From the NCBI GenBank assembly GCA_031283905.1, contig JAITAW010000003.1, positions 1 through 14,408 of the forward strand: DNA of 14,408 nt, given 5' to 3'. The translations under genes and the position numbers were made by a program. Source of the DNA: Treponema sp. Lineage in GTDB: Bacteria > Spirochaetota > Spirochaetia > Treponematales > Breznakiellaceae. Below are positions 1-7,592 of the stretch, in pieces (position 1 is the first letter of the stretch; each line of letters starts with the position of its first letter). The notes below the pieces were generated by a model. That model saw only the letters and a list, made by a program, of their open reading frames with translations. It ran no database searches and was not told the DNA's origin.

Positions 1-220
1 TCGCCGGATCGCCCGAGCGGTACGCGTCGCGTTTGGCCGCGGGCGGGACCGGCGATTGCAACGCCGCCTGTTGGGCGCGGATTTCCGCGGCGAACTCCGC
101 TTCGGAGCGCTCCCGCTCATAACGGGTCTCCTCGTCAATCTCGTTGAACATCGCCGCGATAGTCTGCTTGGCCTTTTGATCCTGAATATTGCCGGTTACG
201 TCAAGCAGGTACTTTGCCAC
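1..220 (-). CDS. Partial hypothetical protein running off the left edge, possibly with a disrupted N-terminus
   Basis: Read on the minus strand from a GTG at 220-218, the frame stays open to the window edge. It gives about 73 residues, including AKYLLDVTGNIQDQ, FNEIDEETRYERERSEAEF and AAEIRAQQAALQ. The Glu/Arg/Ala-rich, helical composition looks like real coding sequence. Directly upstream in the same frame is TAA (226-224). Beyond that stop the frame again reads as plausible hydrophilic protein (SNGDHYTAIDNIPNNDN, then NPYTAMRR) as far as about 370. There is no good ribosome binding site before the GTG. Either translation starts at the poor GTG/CTG, or a longer gene has acquired a nonsense codon (CAA to TAA would fit). 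I do not recognise the family. Confidence 0.5.
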   Translation of the reverse strand, partial: MAKYLLDVTGNIQDQKAKQTIAAMFNEIDEETRYERERSEAEFAAEIRAQQAALQSPVPPAAKRDAYRSGDPA

Positions 221-358
221 CAGTTATCGCCGCATGGCGGTATATGGATTATTCTCATTGTCATTATTGGGAATATTATCAATAGCGGTGTAATGATCTC
301 CATTGCTGAAAAACGCCGCTCGTTTTTTACCGCGAATGGGTTTTCTTTTTCGGCTTGT

Positions 359-374
359 GGCATAGTATTATGCC
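359..374. repeat. 6-bp inverted repeat just downstream of the leftward promoter
   Basis: GGCATA (359-364), four-base loop, TATGCC (369-374) is a perfect dyad. It lies at or just after the expected transcription start of the leftward promoter. It may be an operator or a 5' stabilising hairpin; the sequence does not say which. Confidence 0.4.
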
Positions 375-382
375 TTTGCGTA

Positions 383-412
383 ATTATATAGACGACAATC
401 AATCATTGACAG
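383..412 (-). promoter_or_regulatory. Sigma70-type promoter pointing left
   Basis: On the minus strand a perfect TATAAT (-10, 388-383) is preceded, after an 18-base spacer, by CTGTCA (412-407), which matches TTGACA at four of six positions. It would drive the left-edge gene. The transcript would begin close to a perfect 6-bp hairpin (GGCATA-loop-TATGCC, 359-374). Confidence 0.5.
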
Positions 413-515
413 GCGCGGTTTTATCGGCGCTGATGTTGTTTGGAAGCAGTTTTCTTTTTTCAGTCCGGCTCGGCATACAATTTAAGCAGGCAATCATCAA
501 TATGCGATCACTTTT

Positions 516-1844
516 TTAACATAGCGGCGCGACTTCCAAGTCAAATCCGGCGCGGGCGAATACTTTGCCCCGGATAAAAGAAGCCGGCTCTAAAACAGCG
601 CCCGAAGAGATGACCGCGGAACCGTCCACTTCCGGCGCATGGCAGAAAAGCCTGCCGAGGTACAGGTCTTCGCCCCTGATTTTCTCTTCTACGAGAACAT
701 CAAAAGCGCGTCCAATGAAACGCTCCATTCGCCTTGTGGTAATCGCGGCTTGTTTTTCCTCCACTTGTTGTTTTCGCGCCAGCGCGAGCTTTTTGGGAAC
801 ACGGTTCTTCATCGAATAAGCCGGCGTGTTCTCTTCTCGTGAATAGGTGAAACAGCCGAGCCAGTCCAGCGAGCTTTTTTCCTGAAAATCAAACAGTTCA
901 TACATATCCTCGTCAGTTTCGCCTGGGAAACCGATGAGGAAGGTTGAGCGGATGACCGCGTCCGGTAACGCGGCGCGGATGCGGTCAAGCAGGGCGAGGT
1001 AGTCTTCCGCGTTTTGCCGGCGATTCATGCTTTTGAGAACCGCGGCGGCGCCGTGCTGGAACGGGATGTCAAAGTAGGGCAGAAGACGTTTGTCATCGCG
1101 CATGATGGCGAGGATTTGTGCGGGGAAGTGGTTTGGGTGAATGTAAAGCAACCGCACCCAAAAATCCCCCTGTATAGCGGAAATAGCCGCAAGGAGAGCG
1201 GGGAGTTCCTGACCGCCCCTGTCCATGCCGAAAGAGCCTATGTCCTGTCCAATGAGGCAGAGTTCTTTGACGCCGCGTTTGAGGAGAGCCGTACATTCTT
1301 CAACGATTGCCGTGATTGTCCTGCTTCTCAAGCCGCCGCGTATAAACGGAATGGAGCAAAACGCGCAACGGTTGTCGCAGCCTTCGCTGATTTTAACATA
1401 GGCGGAACCGGGCAGGGATAGCAACGGTCTTTCCGGCAAGGCATTTTCGATTTCATCAACACGAGCGGCGGCCGGATCGGCGGCTGAACGTTCATAACGC
1501 TCCCCGCTTAACGCGGCCGCGGCTGCCCTGCCGATGTTTGAGATGTCTTTGTCGCCGAATATCACCGTGGCCTCGGTGAGGGATTCCGCAAGCTCGGCGA
1601 AGTAGCGTTGGCTTAAACAGCCGGCAAGGACGATCTTTTTGTGCGGGTATACGGCGCGCCACGCTATCACCGCATTGATGGATTCCCGTTTTGCGCTTTC
1701 TATGAAGCCGCAAGAGTTGACTATAATGACGTCCGCTTGTTCGGCGTCTGCGGAAACCCAGCCCTCCTTGTTCAGAAACGCCATCATGGTTTCCGCATCC
1801 ACTTGATTTTTAACGCAACCGAATGGGTCGATAAAGTACCTCAT
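516..1844 (-). CDS. rimO: Ribosomal protein uS12 methylthiotransferase RimO
   Basis: This radical-SAM enzyme adds a methylthio group to the conserved aspartate of ribosomal protein uS12 in the cytoplasm. The 442-residue product has the family's usual length and order. The N-terminal methylthiotransferase domain has cluster cysteines C10 (FGCVKNQVDAE, the RimO-type signature), C45 and C76. The radical-SAM CxxxCxxC is at C156/C160/C163 (EGCDNRCAFC). A C-terminal TRAM-like RNA-binding domain begins near RFIGRAFDVLVEEK. The start at 1844 is chosen because GGAGG lies 7 bases upstream; an earlier ATG at 1877 would add 11 residues but has only a weak site. It is last in a three-gene minus-strand run, 35 bases after the RodZ-like gene. 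The main alternative is the tRNA enzyme MiaB, but the KNQVD motif favours RimO. Confidence 0.93.
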   Translation of the reverse strand: MRYFIDPFGCVKNQVDAETMMAFLNKEGWVSADAEQADVIIVNSCGFIESAKRESINAVIAWRAVYPHKKIVLAGCLSQRYFAELAESLTEATVIFGDKDISNIGRAAAAALSGERYERSAADPAAARVDEIENALPERPLLSLPGSAYVKISEGCDNRCAFCSIPFIRGGLRSRTITAIVEECTALLKRGVKELCLIGQDIGSFGMDRGGQELPALLAAISAIQGDFWVRLLYIHPNHFPAQILAIMRDDKRLLPYFDIPFQHGAAAVLKSMNRRQNAEDYLALLDRIRAALPDAVIRSTFLIGFPGETDEDMYELFDFQEKSSLDWLGCFTYSREENTPAYSMKNRVPKKLALARKQQVEEKQAAITTRRMERFIGRAFDVLVEEKIRGEDLYLGRLFCHAPEVDGSAVISSGAVLEPASFIRGKVFARAGFDLEVAPLC

Positions 1845-1879
1845 CCGGTTTCCTCCGGTCTCCGCATGAGACGCCATTC

Positions 1880-2977
1880 CTACTCAAGCCGCGACAGTAC
1901 AAGCTGATAGCGGTTGCTTTCATCCCGTATCCAGTGGATTTCGGCGACTACCACCTCGCCGGCAACGCCCAGTTCAACAGGCACGTTCTTTCCGCCGCTG
2001 ACAACCTGAATTTTGACGGCAGTGGCGTTAGACGCGCCGATACGCACGCCGTTTTGCGCCTGAATGGTGAGTTCGCCGTTCCGTTCAAAGTACCGCTCAT
2101 TGCGTCCCTGCCTGTCTTGTTCGGCGAGGATTTCCCAGCGGAAAAGGCAGAACCCTTGAAACGCCGTCTGCACGGTGAACGGATACGGCGTGGGAGAAGA
2201 AACAATAACGGTTGCGGGAACGGCTTGGGCGGTTGCGGCGTTCGCCGCGGTTTCGGAAGGTTCACGGCTGGTTGTCTGGGACGGCGGCGATGAGACGTCA
2301 AGGTCGAAATGCAAACGCGCTCCGGTATTCGGGTGGTTCTTCACAAAGTCCGTAGCGATGATTTTTAACTCATGAAAGCCGTCGTCATCCATATCTACCA
2401 TTACTTCCTGTCCCAAATCAAGGCGAATATCGTTCACCGGAGAATCAATGGTCAAGGATTCTCCAATATTCATCAACGTAAACTGATAACCGGTCTCATT
2501 ATACCGTACGACAAAGCTATCTCCCAGGAACAGCCGCTTCTCCTCAGGATTTTCATTCATGATATATTCTTTTGCCGCGCGGACATTCGGTTCTACCGGC
2601 GCTTTCTTTGGCAGATGAAGCGCAAAGTATACGCCTCCCGCAATGGCCGCGATAACCATAACGGCCGCCAGAATTTGAATGACTGTTTTCACGGGGAATT
2701 CCCGCCGCTTATACAGAAGTTGCTCGACAGGCATCGGCTGTTCCTGTAGTTTCATAGCCCGGTACAGGGCGATCAGTTCATCGGCGTTTACGCCGAGGTA
2801 CGCGCCGTAGCTTTTCAGAAAACCAATGGCGTACACTTCTCCTGGGAAAACCGAAAAATCATCTTCTTCCATGGCTTTCAGGTAGCGAACCGCAACGTTG
2901 ATTTTAAGACTCACGTCCTCGTACGATTCCTTTTTAAGCTCACGAGCGTTTTTTAATTTATTCCCCAGATATTCCAT
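1880..2977 (-). CDS. RodZ-like helix-turn-helix, single-pass membrane protein
   Basis: The 365-residue product begins with an HTH_25-type cytoplasmic domain (about residues 1-75: LGNKLKNARELKKES, SLKINVAVRYLKAMEEDD, GFLKSYGAYLGV), typical of RodZ. One transmembrane helix follows at about 97-120 (VIQILAAVMVIAAIAGGVYF), then a long periplasmic region rich in Ser, Thr and Pro, with a C-terminal beta-rich part. In RodZ the HTH domain binds MreB and links it to the cell-elongation machinery. That role here is inferred from architecture only. GGAGGG precedes the ATG by a few bases. The gene begins 12 bases after the lolA-like gene ends and is probably co-transcribed with it and with rimO. Confidence 0.8.
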   Translation of the reverse strand: MEYLGNKLKNARELKKESYEDVSLKINVAVRYLKAMEEDDFSVFPGEVYAIGFLKSYGAYLGVNADELIALYRAMKLQEQPMPVEQLLYKRREFPVKTVIQILAAVMVIAAIAGGVYFALHLPKKAPVEPNVRAAKEYIMNENPEEKRLFLGDSFVVRYNETGYQFTLMNIGESLTIDSPVNDIRLDLGQEVMVDMDDDGFHELKIIATDFVKNHPNTGARLHFDLDVSSPPSQTTSREPSETAANAATAQAVPATVIVSSPTPYPFTVQTAFQGFCLFRWEILAEQDRQGRNERYFERNGELTIQAQNGVRIGASNATAVKIQVVSGGKNVPVELGVAGEVVVAEIHWIRDESNRYQLVLSRLE

Positions 2978-2989
2978 CGCGCCCTCCGT

Positions 2990-3658
2990 TTAGTCCGTAT
3001 CCCTAAATAAGAAATTATTGTACATATTTGAAGATGCCGGAGAGTCGTAGATGAAACGCTGTTCGGGAATACCTTGATTGATCTTTATGGCGGCAAAATC
3101 AAAACGCACCAATCCGCCCGCAAGCGTAACGCCATCCATACGCCGTATGAGTTTGGTGTTGGGATTGACGCTCACGATGATCTCCCGGAAACTTTCCGAC
3201 CCGGAACGTCTTGTCAGCCTCAATTTCACCACGGATTCGGCGGTTCCCTCAAGCGGGACCGGCGCGGGACCGGTTACATACGACGGCGTATAATTCCGCC
3301 TGAGAATGCGAAGCCCTTGCCCCGCCGCCGAAGAACGCCCTGAACTTACCTCTTGCGTCAAGGTTGCGCGGTAATCCGGCAAATACAAGGTAAGCATTTC
3401 CCCATTGAACACGATCACTTGTTCTGCGGGCGCGGTAAAATCTATGCGCAAGAAATATGGAACAAGGTAACTTACGGTTCCCGTCATGGTCGATCCGTTT
3501 GATTGTATGGTGATACCCGCCTCGAAATCACGCATATTGGCGTAATTCTCGGACACCATTTCAAGATACCGTTCGGCGGTGATAATTTCCTGCGAAAACG
3601 CGAAGAAAGAAATACATTGTATCAAAAAAGATAAAAGAAGTAATTTTTTAGTAACCAT
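2990..3658 (-). CDS. lolA: LolA-like outer-membrane lipoprotein carrier protein
   Basis: LolA proteins carry lipoproteins across the periplasm to the outer membrane. The 222-residue product has a signal peptide (MVTKKLLLLSFLIQCISFFAF, cut near SQ-E). The LolA-type beta fold follows: YLEMVSENYANMRDFEAGI, GTVSYLVPYFLRIDFTAP, EQVIVFNGEMLTLYLPDY. I chose the ATG at 3658 because it gives a clean signal peptide and has AGGA 8 bases upstream; upstream in-frame starts add 10 residues with Asp and Arg. It heads the minus-strand run with the RodZ-like gene and rimO. The sequence is divergent, so a general LolA-fold periplasmic protein is also possible. Confidence 0.75.
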   Translation of the reverse strand: MVTKKLLLLSFLIQCISFFAFSQEIITAERYLEMVSENYANMRDFEAGITIQSNGSTMTGTVSYLVPYFLRIDFTAPAEQVIVFNGEMLTLYLPDYRATLTQEVSSGRSSAAGQGLRILRRNYTPSYVTGPAPVPLEGTAESVVKLRLTRRSGSESFREIIVSVNPNTKLIRRMDGVTLAGGLVRFDFAAIKINQGIPEQRFIYDSPASSNMYNNFLFRDTD

Positions 3659-3690
3659 AGACGCCATCCTATCTAAAAAAAATAACAAGT

Positions 3691-3704
3691 AGTTTCCAGA
3701 AACT
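3691..3704. repeat. Small dyad upstream of the lolA-like gene
   Basis: AGTTTC-CA-GAAACT is a perfect 6-bp inverted repeat about 35 bases upstream of the lolA-like start. No clear -10/-35 pair can be assigned here. It could be an operator or chance. Confidence 0.25.
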
Positions 3705-3794
3705 GAACTTTCGGGAAAACAACCTCGGATTTAGAAGAAAAAGGCTTTTAGCCGCTTTCTTCAAAGCCCGTTTCCAAACCCGCTTGCAAAAAAT

Positions 3795-4700
3795 TTAATC
3801 CCGCGGAGCGGTTTGCGGATTCACCGGCTTATTATCTTTTGCCACCATGAGCAAAAGCTGAGGATCCTTGCCTGTATCCAGTCTGCCAAGTTCGGTTCCT
3901 ACTCCCACCCGGTCTCCCGCCTTCACCGAGAGACGCTCACAGCCGCCGTACGTGTAAAGGTATCCCGCTCTCGACTGCACGACAACCACGTTTCTGAAAT
4001 TAAAATAAGGCCCGGCGGCTTTTACCGTGCCGCCGGTAAGGCTTCTCACCGGCTCCGACGCGTAACTGGTAACGATTACGCCGCCTTCAAGCTTGCCGTC
4101 CGCCTTTGCGATGGCCCGTACCTCCACGGGCCATGTAGCGCCGCCGTACTTCGGCAACGGTTCGGCGGTACTCCTCCGCGTCACGGCCGGCGGCGTAGCG
4201 CCTGCCGCCTGCCGCTGAGGCGGCGCGGGACCCTGCGCGGATTCATCCGGCTTTACACGCGCCGCTACCGCGCCGCCGCTTGTCGCGCCCGCCGCCGGAA
4301 TTTTCAACTTATCGCCCGCCTTTAGTACGCGCGATTCGGAAAACCCGTTTGCGGCGCGAAGGGCCGCCACGGTAACATTGTTTTTTTTCGCAATGGCAAA
4401 CAGGGTGTCCCCCGTGATCACGGTGTATTCTATGAACGACGCGCCGCTTTGCCCCTGTCCGCCAATCAATAGTTTCTCCGGTATGTTGAGTTTCTGCCCA
4501 ACCCGCAGTTTTTTGGGATCCGTTATATTGTTCAGCTTCATAAGCGCGTCAATGCTTACCCCATAGGATATCGCTATAGAATAAACCGTTTCATTATTTT
4601 TAACCGTATGAATGTCTTCCCCAAAAATGCTTGTTACAAAAGAAAACAGACAACAAATAAAGAGAAGAACAACCTGTGCGAATGTAAACTGCCGTTGCAA
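3795..4700 (-). CDS. Secreted protein with two LysM domains and a degenerate M23 (LytM) domain
   Basis: The 301-residue product has a signal peptide (residues 1-27, ending near FVTSIFGE). Two LysM peptidoglycan-binding repeats follow (about 29-73, HTVKNNETVYSIAISYGVS to KLNIP; about 90-135, YTVITGDTLFAIAKKNNVT to KLKIP). A Pro/Ala-rich linker leads to a C-terminal M23-like fold (GGTVKAAGPYFNFRNVVVV, GYLYTYGG, VKAGDRVGVGTELGRLD). Zinc-ligand positions of active M23 enzymes are not conserved: the usual YxH is YTYGG and the usual HLHFE is QLLLMVAK. It is therefore probably an inactive envelope protein like NlpD or EnvC, which activate amidases. That role is inference. The start is a TTG, with AAGGA upstream. 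Confidence 0.82.
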   Translation of the reverse strand: MQRQFTFAQVVLLFICCLFSFVTSIFGEDIHTVKNNETVYSIAISYGVSIDALMKLNNITDPKKLRVGQKLNIPEKLLIGGQGQSGASFIEYTVITGDTLFAIAKKNNVTVAALRAANGFSESRVLKAGDKLKIPAAGATSGGAVAARVKPDESAQGPAPPQRQAAGATPPAVTRRSTAEPLPKYGGATWPVEVRAIAKADGKLEGGVIVTSYASEPVRSLTGGTVKAAGPYFNFRNVVVVQSRAGYLYTYGGCERLSVKAGDRVGVGTELGRLDTGKDPQLLLMVAKDNKPVNPQTAPRD

Positions 4701-4837
4701 TCTTTTTCCTTTTCATCTACAATAAACTGGTTCTCCTCCCGGCGGGGCGGACGGTAAACCGGCGTTAATCTATGACGCTTTTACAATGGTTCTATAGTAT
4801 AAGAAAAGTAAAAAATTGTCAAATAGCGAATAGCAAT

Positions 4838-5443
4838 ATGGTAGAAATTGAATTAAAAGCGCGGGTTGACGATCCGCAAAAGACAAAGGCGGCCATCTCT
4901 TCTTTTGCCCGTTATAGTAAGGCGTTCGTCAAAGAAGACGCGTATTGGCGTCCGCGTGAACAGGACTCCGCGCTTCCCGCGTCCGGCATACGGATCAGGA
5001 GGGAAACGGAGTATACCGGACGCGCTGCCGGTGATTCACCGCGCGTTGAGCGGATAGTGGTAACATATAAAACAAAAGAAGTGCGCGATTGTATTGAAGT
5101 GAACAATGAACGGGAGTTCTCCATATCCGAAGACGGCGATGAAAAACCCTTTGAACAACTGCTCGCCGCCTTTGGCCTGCAAATCGCCGTATGCAAGCGT
5201 AAAACCGGCTGGGCATGGCTGTTTGAGGAAGCCCGTCCGCCTGTTACCATCGAATTGTCCGAAGTCGCGGGGCTCGGCTGGTTTGTCGAGCTTGAAATCC
5301 TTTCCGAATGTAACGATGAGAAAACCATAGCCGCAGCCCGCCGCCGTCTCTTGGCATGCCTCGACAAAACCGGCGTCGGCCAGGACAACATTGAAACGCG
5401 CTACTATACGGACATGTTGCGGGAGAAAGCGTGCGCGGTATAG
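4838..5443 (+). CDS. CYTH-domain protein (class IV adenylate cyclase / thiamine-triphosphatase type)
   Basis: The 201-residue product has the CYTH signature ExExK at residues 3-7 (EIELK). The expected series of charged strands lining the triphosphate tunnel follows: KEDAYWRP, GIRIRRE, VVTYKTKE, EVNNEREF, and the acidic metal-binding strands TIELSEVAGLGWFVELEI. It ends with RYYTDML, a typical CyaB/CYTH ending. These proteins act on nucleoside triphosphates, thiamine triphosphate or polyphosphate; the substrate cannot be told here. The ATG at 4838 places EIELK at the N-terminus as in the family; an upstream in-frame ATG at 4772 would add 22 unrelated residues. The gene is divergent from the LysM protein. 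Confidence 0.82.
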   Translation: MVEIELKARVDDPQKTKAAISSFARYSKAFVKEDAYWRPREQDSALPASGIRIRRETEYTGRAAGDSPRVERIVVTYKTKEVRDCIEVNNEREFSISEDGDEKPFEQLLAAFGLQIAVCKRKTGWAWLFEEARPPVTIELSEVAGLGWFVELEILSECNDEKTIAAARRRLLACLDKTGVGQDNIETRYYTDMLREKACAV

Positions 5444-5905
5444 TGAATTAAGCGTGTAAACGCGACTCGTTACGCAGTTAGGGTAAAAAATGAATGCCGG
5501 CGTTATATATGTTACGCAAGCAGGCCGTTATCCCTCAGAATAAAAAATCCCCGCGGCAAGGGCTAAACTTGGTCCGCAGAATCAAGAGAGGAACTCCCGG
5601 TATGTCAACAGAATATACGGTTTCATAAGTCCTATCTTCATGGCGTTCTATTTACCCGCTCATTTCGTCCAAACTTTCATTTATATAGATGATGATTTTG
5701 ATTTGTTCCTTGGAAATCACATGAAGACGCTCAAACCGGCGCGTCAGACGGCAATGATACGGGAAAACGCAACCTTGCTAGGCCGCATTCTTTTCTCGTA
5801 TACCCCCTGCTTGAACCGTCCGGCGTACTTCACCACAGCGCGTCAATGCCGGCGTTCGTAGCGCCTTCCGTCAGAAAATAATGCTCATAATTCTCTCAAA
5901 ACTAC
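5444..5905. other. Long intergenic region with no convincing gene
   Basis: About 460 bases lie between the CYTH gene and the outer-membrane protein promoter. Open frames here (such as 5640-5861) lack a ribosome binding site and read as low-quality protein. A minus-strand hairpin-plus-T-tract sits near 5541-5562. No tRNA cloverleaf or strong repeat was seen in the rest. Confidence 0.4.
5541..5562 (-). terminator. Weak terminator-like element on the minus strand
   Basis: Read on the minus strand, CCC, a seven-base loop and GGGG are followed by ATTTTTTA. The stem is short. No minus-strand gene is visible to its right, so its use is unclear. A similar core (AATAAAAAATCCCCG on the plus strand) recurs near 14027. 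Confidence 0.25.
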
Positions 5906-5934
5906 TTGACAAAAAAACATCGGCCAACTATCCT
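5906..5934 (+). promoter_or_regulatory. Strong sigma70-type promoter of the outer-membrane protein gene
   Basis: A perfect -35 TTGACA (5906-5911) is followed after an ideal 17-base spacer by TATCCT (5929-5934), a four-of-six -10. Transcription should begin near 5941, leaving a leader of about 65 bases before the ATG at 6008. Confidence 0.75.
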
Positions 5935-5957
5935 ATACACATAGGGGTATGTGTATA
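5934..5957. promoter_or_regulatory. Perfect 10-bp inverted repeat over the -10/start site
   Basis: TATACACATA (5934-5943), GGGG, TATGTGTATA (5948-5957) is a perfect dyad that begins in the last base of the -10 box and spans the expected start site. This is the position of a repressor operator. In RNA it could be a 5' hairpin. A second, mutually exclusive stem (GGGTAT 5945-5950 with ATACCC 5957-5962) overlaps it. Confidence 0.55.
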
Positions 5958-6007
5958 TACCCACCAGGGCGTGTGCCTTGAGAATATTTTTTTGAAAGGA
6001 GTCTTTA

Positions 6008-6784
6008 ATGAAAAAGCTTCTGTTTGTGTTGTTTGCCCTGCTCTTGGCGTGCGGTTTCGCTGCGGCGCAGGAAGAAGAGGGCGTGGGGCTTAGCGCCGGT
6101 ATCGAATTGGGGTTTGGCGATGTGGCGGACAAAGCCGTTTTTGGGATTACGCCTCAGCTTATCTACGAGCATTCTTTCCTTGAAGACGCTTTGGACGTTT
6201 CGGGCGAGGTTGATTATACCTTCTCTTTCGAAGACGGCGTACCGCAAGAGATGTATGCGGAAGAAAATATCGGCTACAATCTATTCCTGAACGACGCTTC
6301 CACGCTCACATTCAGCCTCCACAACGAAAACAATTTTTCTACGGTACCGGAAGTCGGAGCCGCGGAGGATGGGAGCATATTCGAGCCGAGCATCGCGTAT
6401 AGTCTGGCGCTGAACGCCGGAGATCTCGGATTTGTCTTGGGGTTCCCCATCGGTTATCAGCCTGAAACCACGTTCGGCGTCTATGCAACCGCCGGATTTA
6501 CCTCTCCTTTCGGGCTTGGATTTGAAATAACCGCAAATCTGGATATTTCCCCTGAGGTCGGCTATGCGGAAACCAATCTTCTACTTGCTTATGCCTTTGG
6601 GCATTGGCTCACCGCTGAACTCGGCGTTGACGCGGACGCCGAATTCAAGGTGTATACCATTAGTCCGTACCTTGAATGCTATTTTGGTTCATGGACGGTA
6701 TGGGCGGGTGTTGACATCGACAATATCGGTGGAGAAGGCTCCGTAACTGTAGAGCCGTATATCGGCGTTAAGTACTCGTTCTAG
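6008..6784 (+). CDS. Small beta-barrel-type outer-membrane protein
   Basis: The 258-residue product has a clear signal peptide (MKKLLFVLFALLLACGFAAA, cut before QEEEG). The mature chain is acidic, rich in Gly, Tyr and Phe, with alternating strand-like segments (GLSAGIELGFGDV, LGFVLGFPIGYQPETTFGVY, TAELGVDADAEF, WTVWAGVDIDNIGG). It ends in Phe (GVKYSF), the usual C-terminal signal of outer-membrane barrels. GAAAGGAG stands 7 bases before the ATG. It has its own strong promoter with a dyad, so it is probably abundant and regulated. The exact family is not recognised; spirochaetal genomes hold many such paralogues. A pore or adhesin role would be a guess. Confidence 0.75.
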   Translation: MKKLLFVLFALLLACGFAAAQEEEGVGLSAGIELGFGDVADKAVFGITPQLIYEHSFLEDALDVSGEVDYTFSFEDGVPQEMYAEENIGYNLFLNDASTLTFSLHNENNFSTVPEVGAAEDGSIFEPSIAYSLALNAGDLGFVLGFPIGYQPETTFGVYATAGFTSPFGLGFEITANLDISPEVGYAETNLLLAYAFGHWLTAELGVDADAEFKVYTISPYLECYFGSWTVWAGVDIDNIGGEGSVTVEPYIGVKYSF

Positions 6785-6787
6785 CAA

Positions 6788-6803
6788 CGGCGCGTCAACG
6801 CCG
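6788..6803. terminator. Hairpin after the outer-membrane protein gene
   Basis: CGGCG (6788-6792), six-base loop, CGCCG (6799-6803) lies 4 bases after the stop codon. There is no T-tract, so it may be a weak attenuator or 3' stabilising stem rather than a true terminator. It leaves open read-through into the DUF3793 gene 38 bases on. Confidence 0.3.
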
Positions 6804-6841
6804 CTCACAGGCGTAACTCGTACCATATTGAAGGCGGAACT

Positions 6842-7396
6842 ATGACTGAATATCTGATGAGGCGCTGTGCGCTGACGCTCGCGGGTCTGAAATGCGCAAG
6901 CCTTTTTACCTTTCCGTTTACGGACGCGGATCAGCTATTTTCGTGTGTAGGCGACATGAATACGTTGCTGAACGGCAAAGGGGTGTATGTGATTGTTTTG
7001 CGGCAACAAGGATGCAAGGCGCTCGTGTATGTGTACCGCAAAAGCCGCTTGGCCGAGGATTTGGCGCAACGCGGGGTCGGCGAGTATCTTCGCGCCGCCG
7101 GATATGAGGACGGTTCTGTCGCCGGTTGTCTGGACCGCCTGCGGAACCGCTTTGAGGAGTATGAAAAAACGGGATTTCCCCATGAAATCGGATTGTTTTT
7201 AGGGTATCCGTTGTACGATGTCGAAGGTTTTTGCGCCCATTGCGGAAAAAATCATCTCCTCTGCGGCTATTGGAAGGCGTACCGCAATGTAGAGGCTGCG
7301 CGGGAAATTTTCCGCCGGTACAAAGCGTGTGAAGCCGCGTACCGGCGGCAATTCGCGCAAGGAAAGTCCATTGCGCAGCTTGTCGTTGCGATGTAA
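6842..7396 (+). CDS. DUF3793 family protein
   Basis: The 184-residue product carries the typical DUF3793 core FPHEIGLFLGYPLYDVEGF, followed by the Cys- and Trp-containing part (CAHCGKN, LCGYWKAY) and an end with EIFRRYKACEAAYRR. The protein is soluble and cytoplasmic, with no signal peptide. The biochemical function is unknown. In anaerobic Firmicutes and spirochaetes the family is often encoded beside flavodoxin, DUF2325 and Feo iron-transport genes, and here a flavodoxin and a DUF2325 gene follow. Several cysteines (CxxC in CAHC, then C in LLCGYW) suggest possible metal or redox chemistry, which is inference. A GAAGGCGGA purine run precedes the ATG. Confidence 0.85.
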   Translation: MTEYLMRRCALTLAGLKCASLFTFPFTDADQLFSCVGDMNTLLNGKGVYVIVLRQQGCKALVYVYRKSRLAEDLAQRGVGEYLRAAGYEDGSVAGCLDRLRNRFEEYEKTGFPHEIGLFLGYPLYDVEGFCAHCGKNHLLCGYWKAYRNVEAAREIFRRYKACEAAYRRQFAQGKSIAQLVVAM

Positions 7397-7432
7397 ACAG
7401 GGGTTCGCCGCGCCCGCATGGCGCGCTTATTT

Positions 7433-7447
7433 AAGGGCGTAGCCCTT
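7433..7447. repeat. AAGGGC-GTA-GCCCTT hairpin
   Basis: A perfect 6-bp stem with a three-base loop lies about 35 bases after the DUF3793 stop, followed by a G-rich run rather than a T-tract. It may act as a transcript end or be part of a dispersed intergenic repeat. Confidence 0.4.
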
Positions 7448-7461
7448 TGGGGGGTTTAATA

Positions 7462-7497
7462 CCGCGCCCCCTAGGGCGCTTCTTGCCGGGGGCGCGG
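7462..7497. repeat. GC-only 10-bp inverted repeat
   Basis: CCGCGCCCCC (7462-7471) and GGGGGCGCGG (7488-7497) pair perfectly around a 16-base loop. A very stable stem in DNA or RNA is expected. No U-tract follows directly. Confidence 0.5.
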
Positions 7498-7592
7498 GGA
7501 TTTGTTCCCCCGCATACGCAAAGATTTCAAAGAGAAAGCTTCGATACCGCTAGGCTTGCCCCGCGGTTGTTCATTTAAAAAACGCTATAGAG

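Noticed and set aside
1845..1877. Upstream start of rimO adding 11 residues
   Set aside because: The extra residues are unlike the family, and the strong GGAGG site serves the ATG at 1844.
4772..4837. Upstream start of the CYTH gene adding 22 residues
   Set aside because: The family's ExExK motif should be at the very N-terminus, which the ATG at 4838 gives.
5640..5861. A 73-residue plus-strand open frame in the gap before the outer-membrane protein
   Set aside because: It has no ribosome binding site, no recognisable motif and atypical composition.
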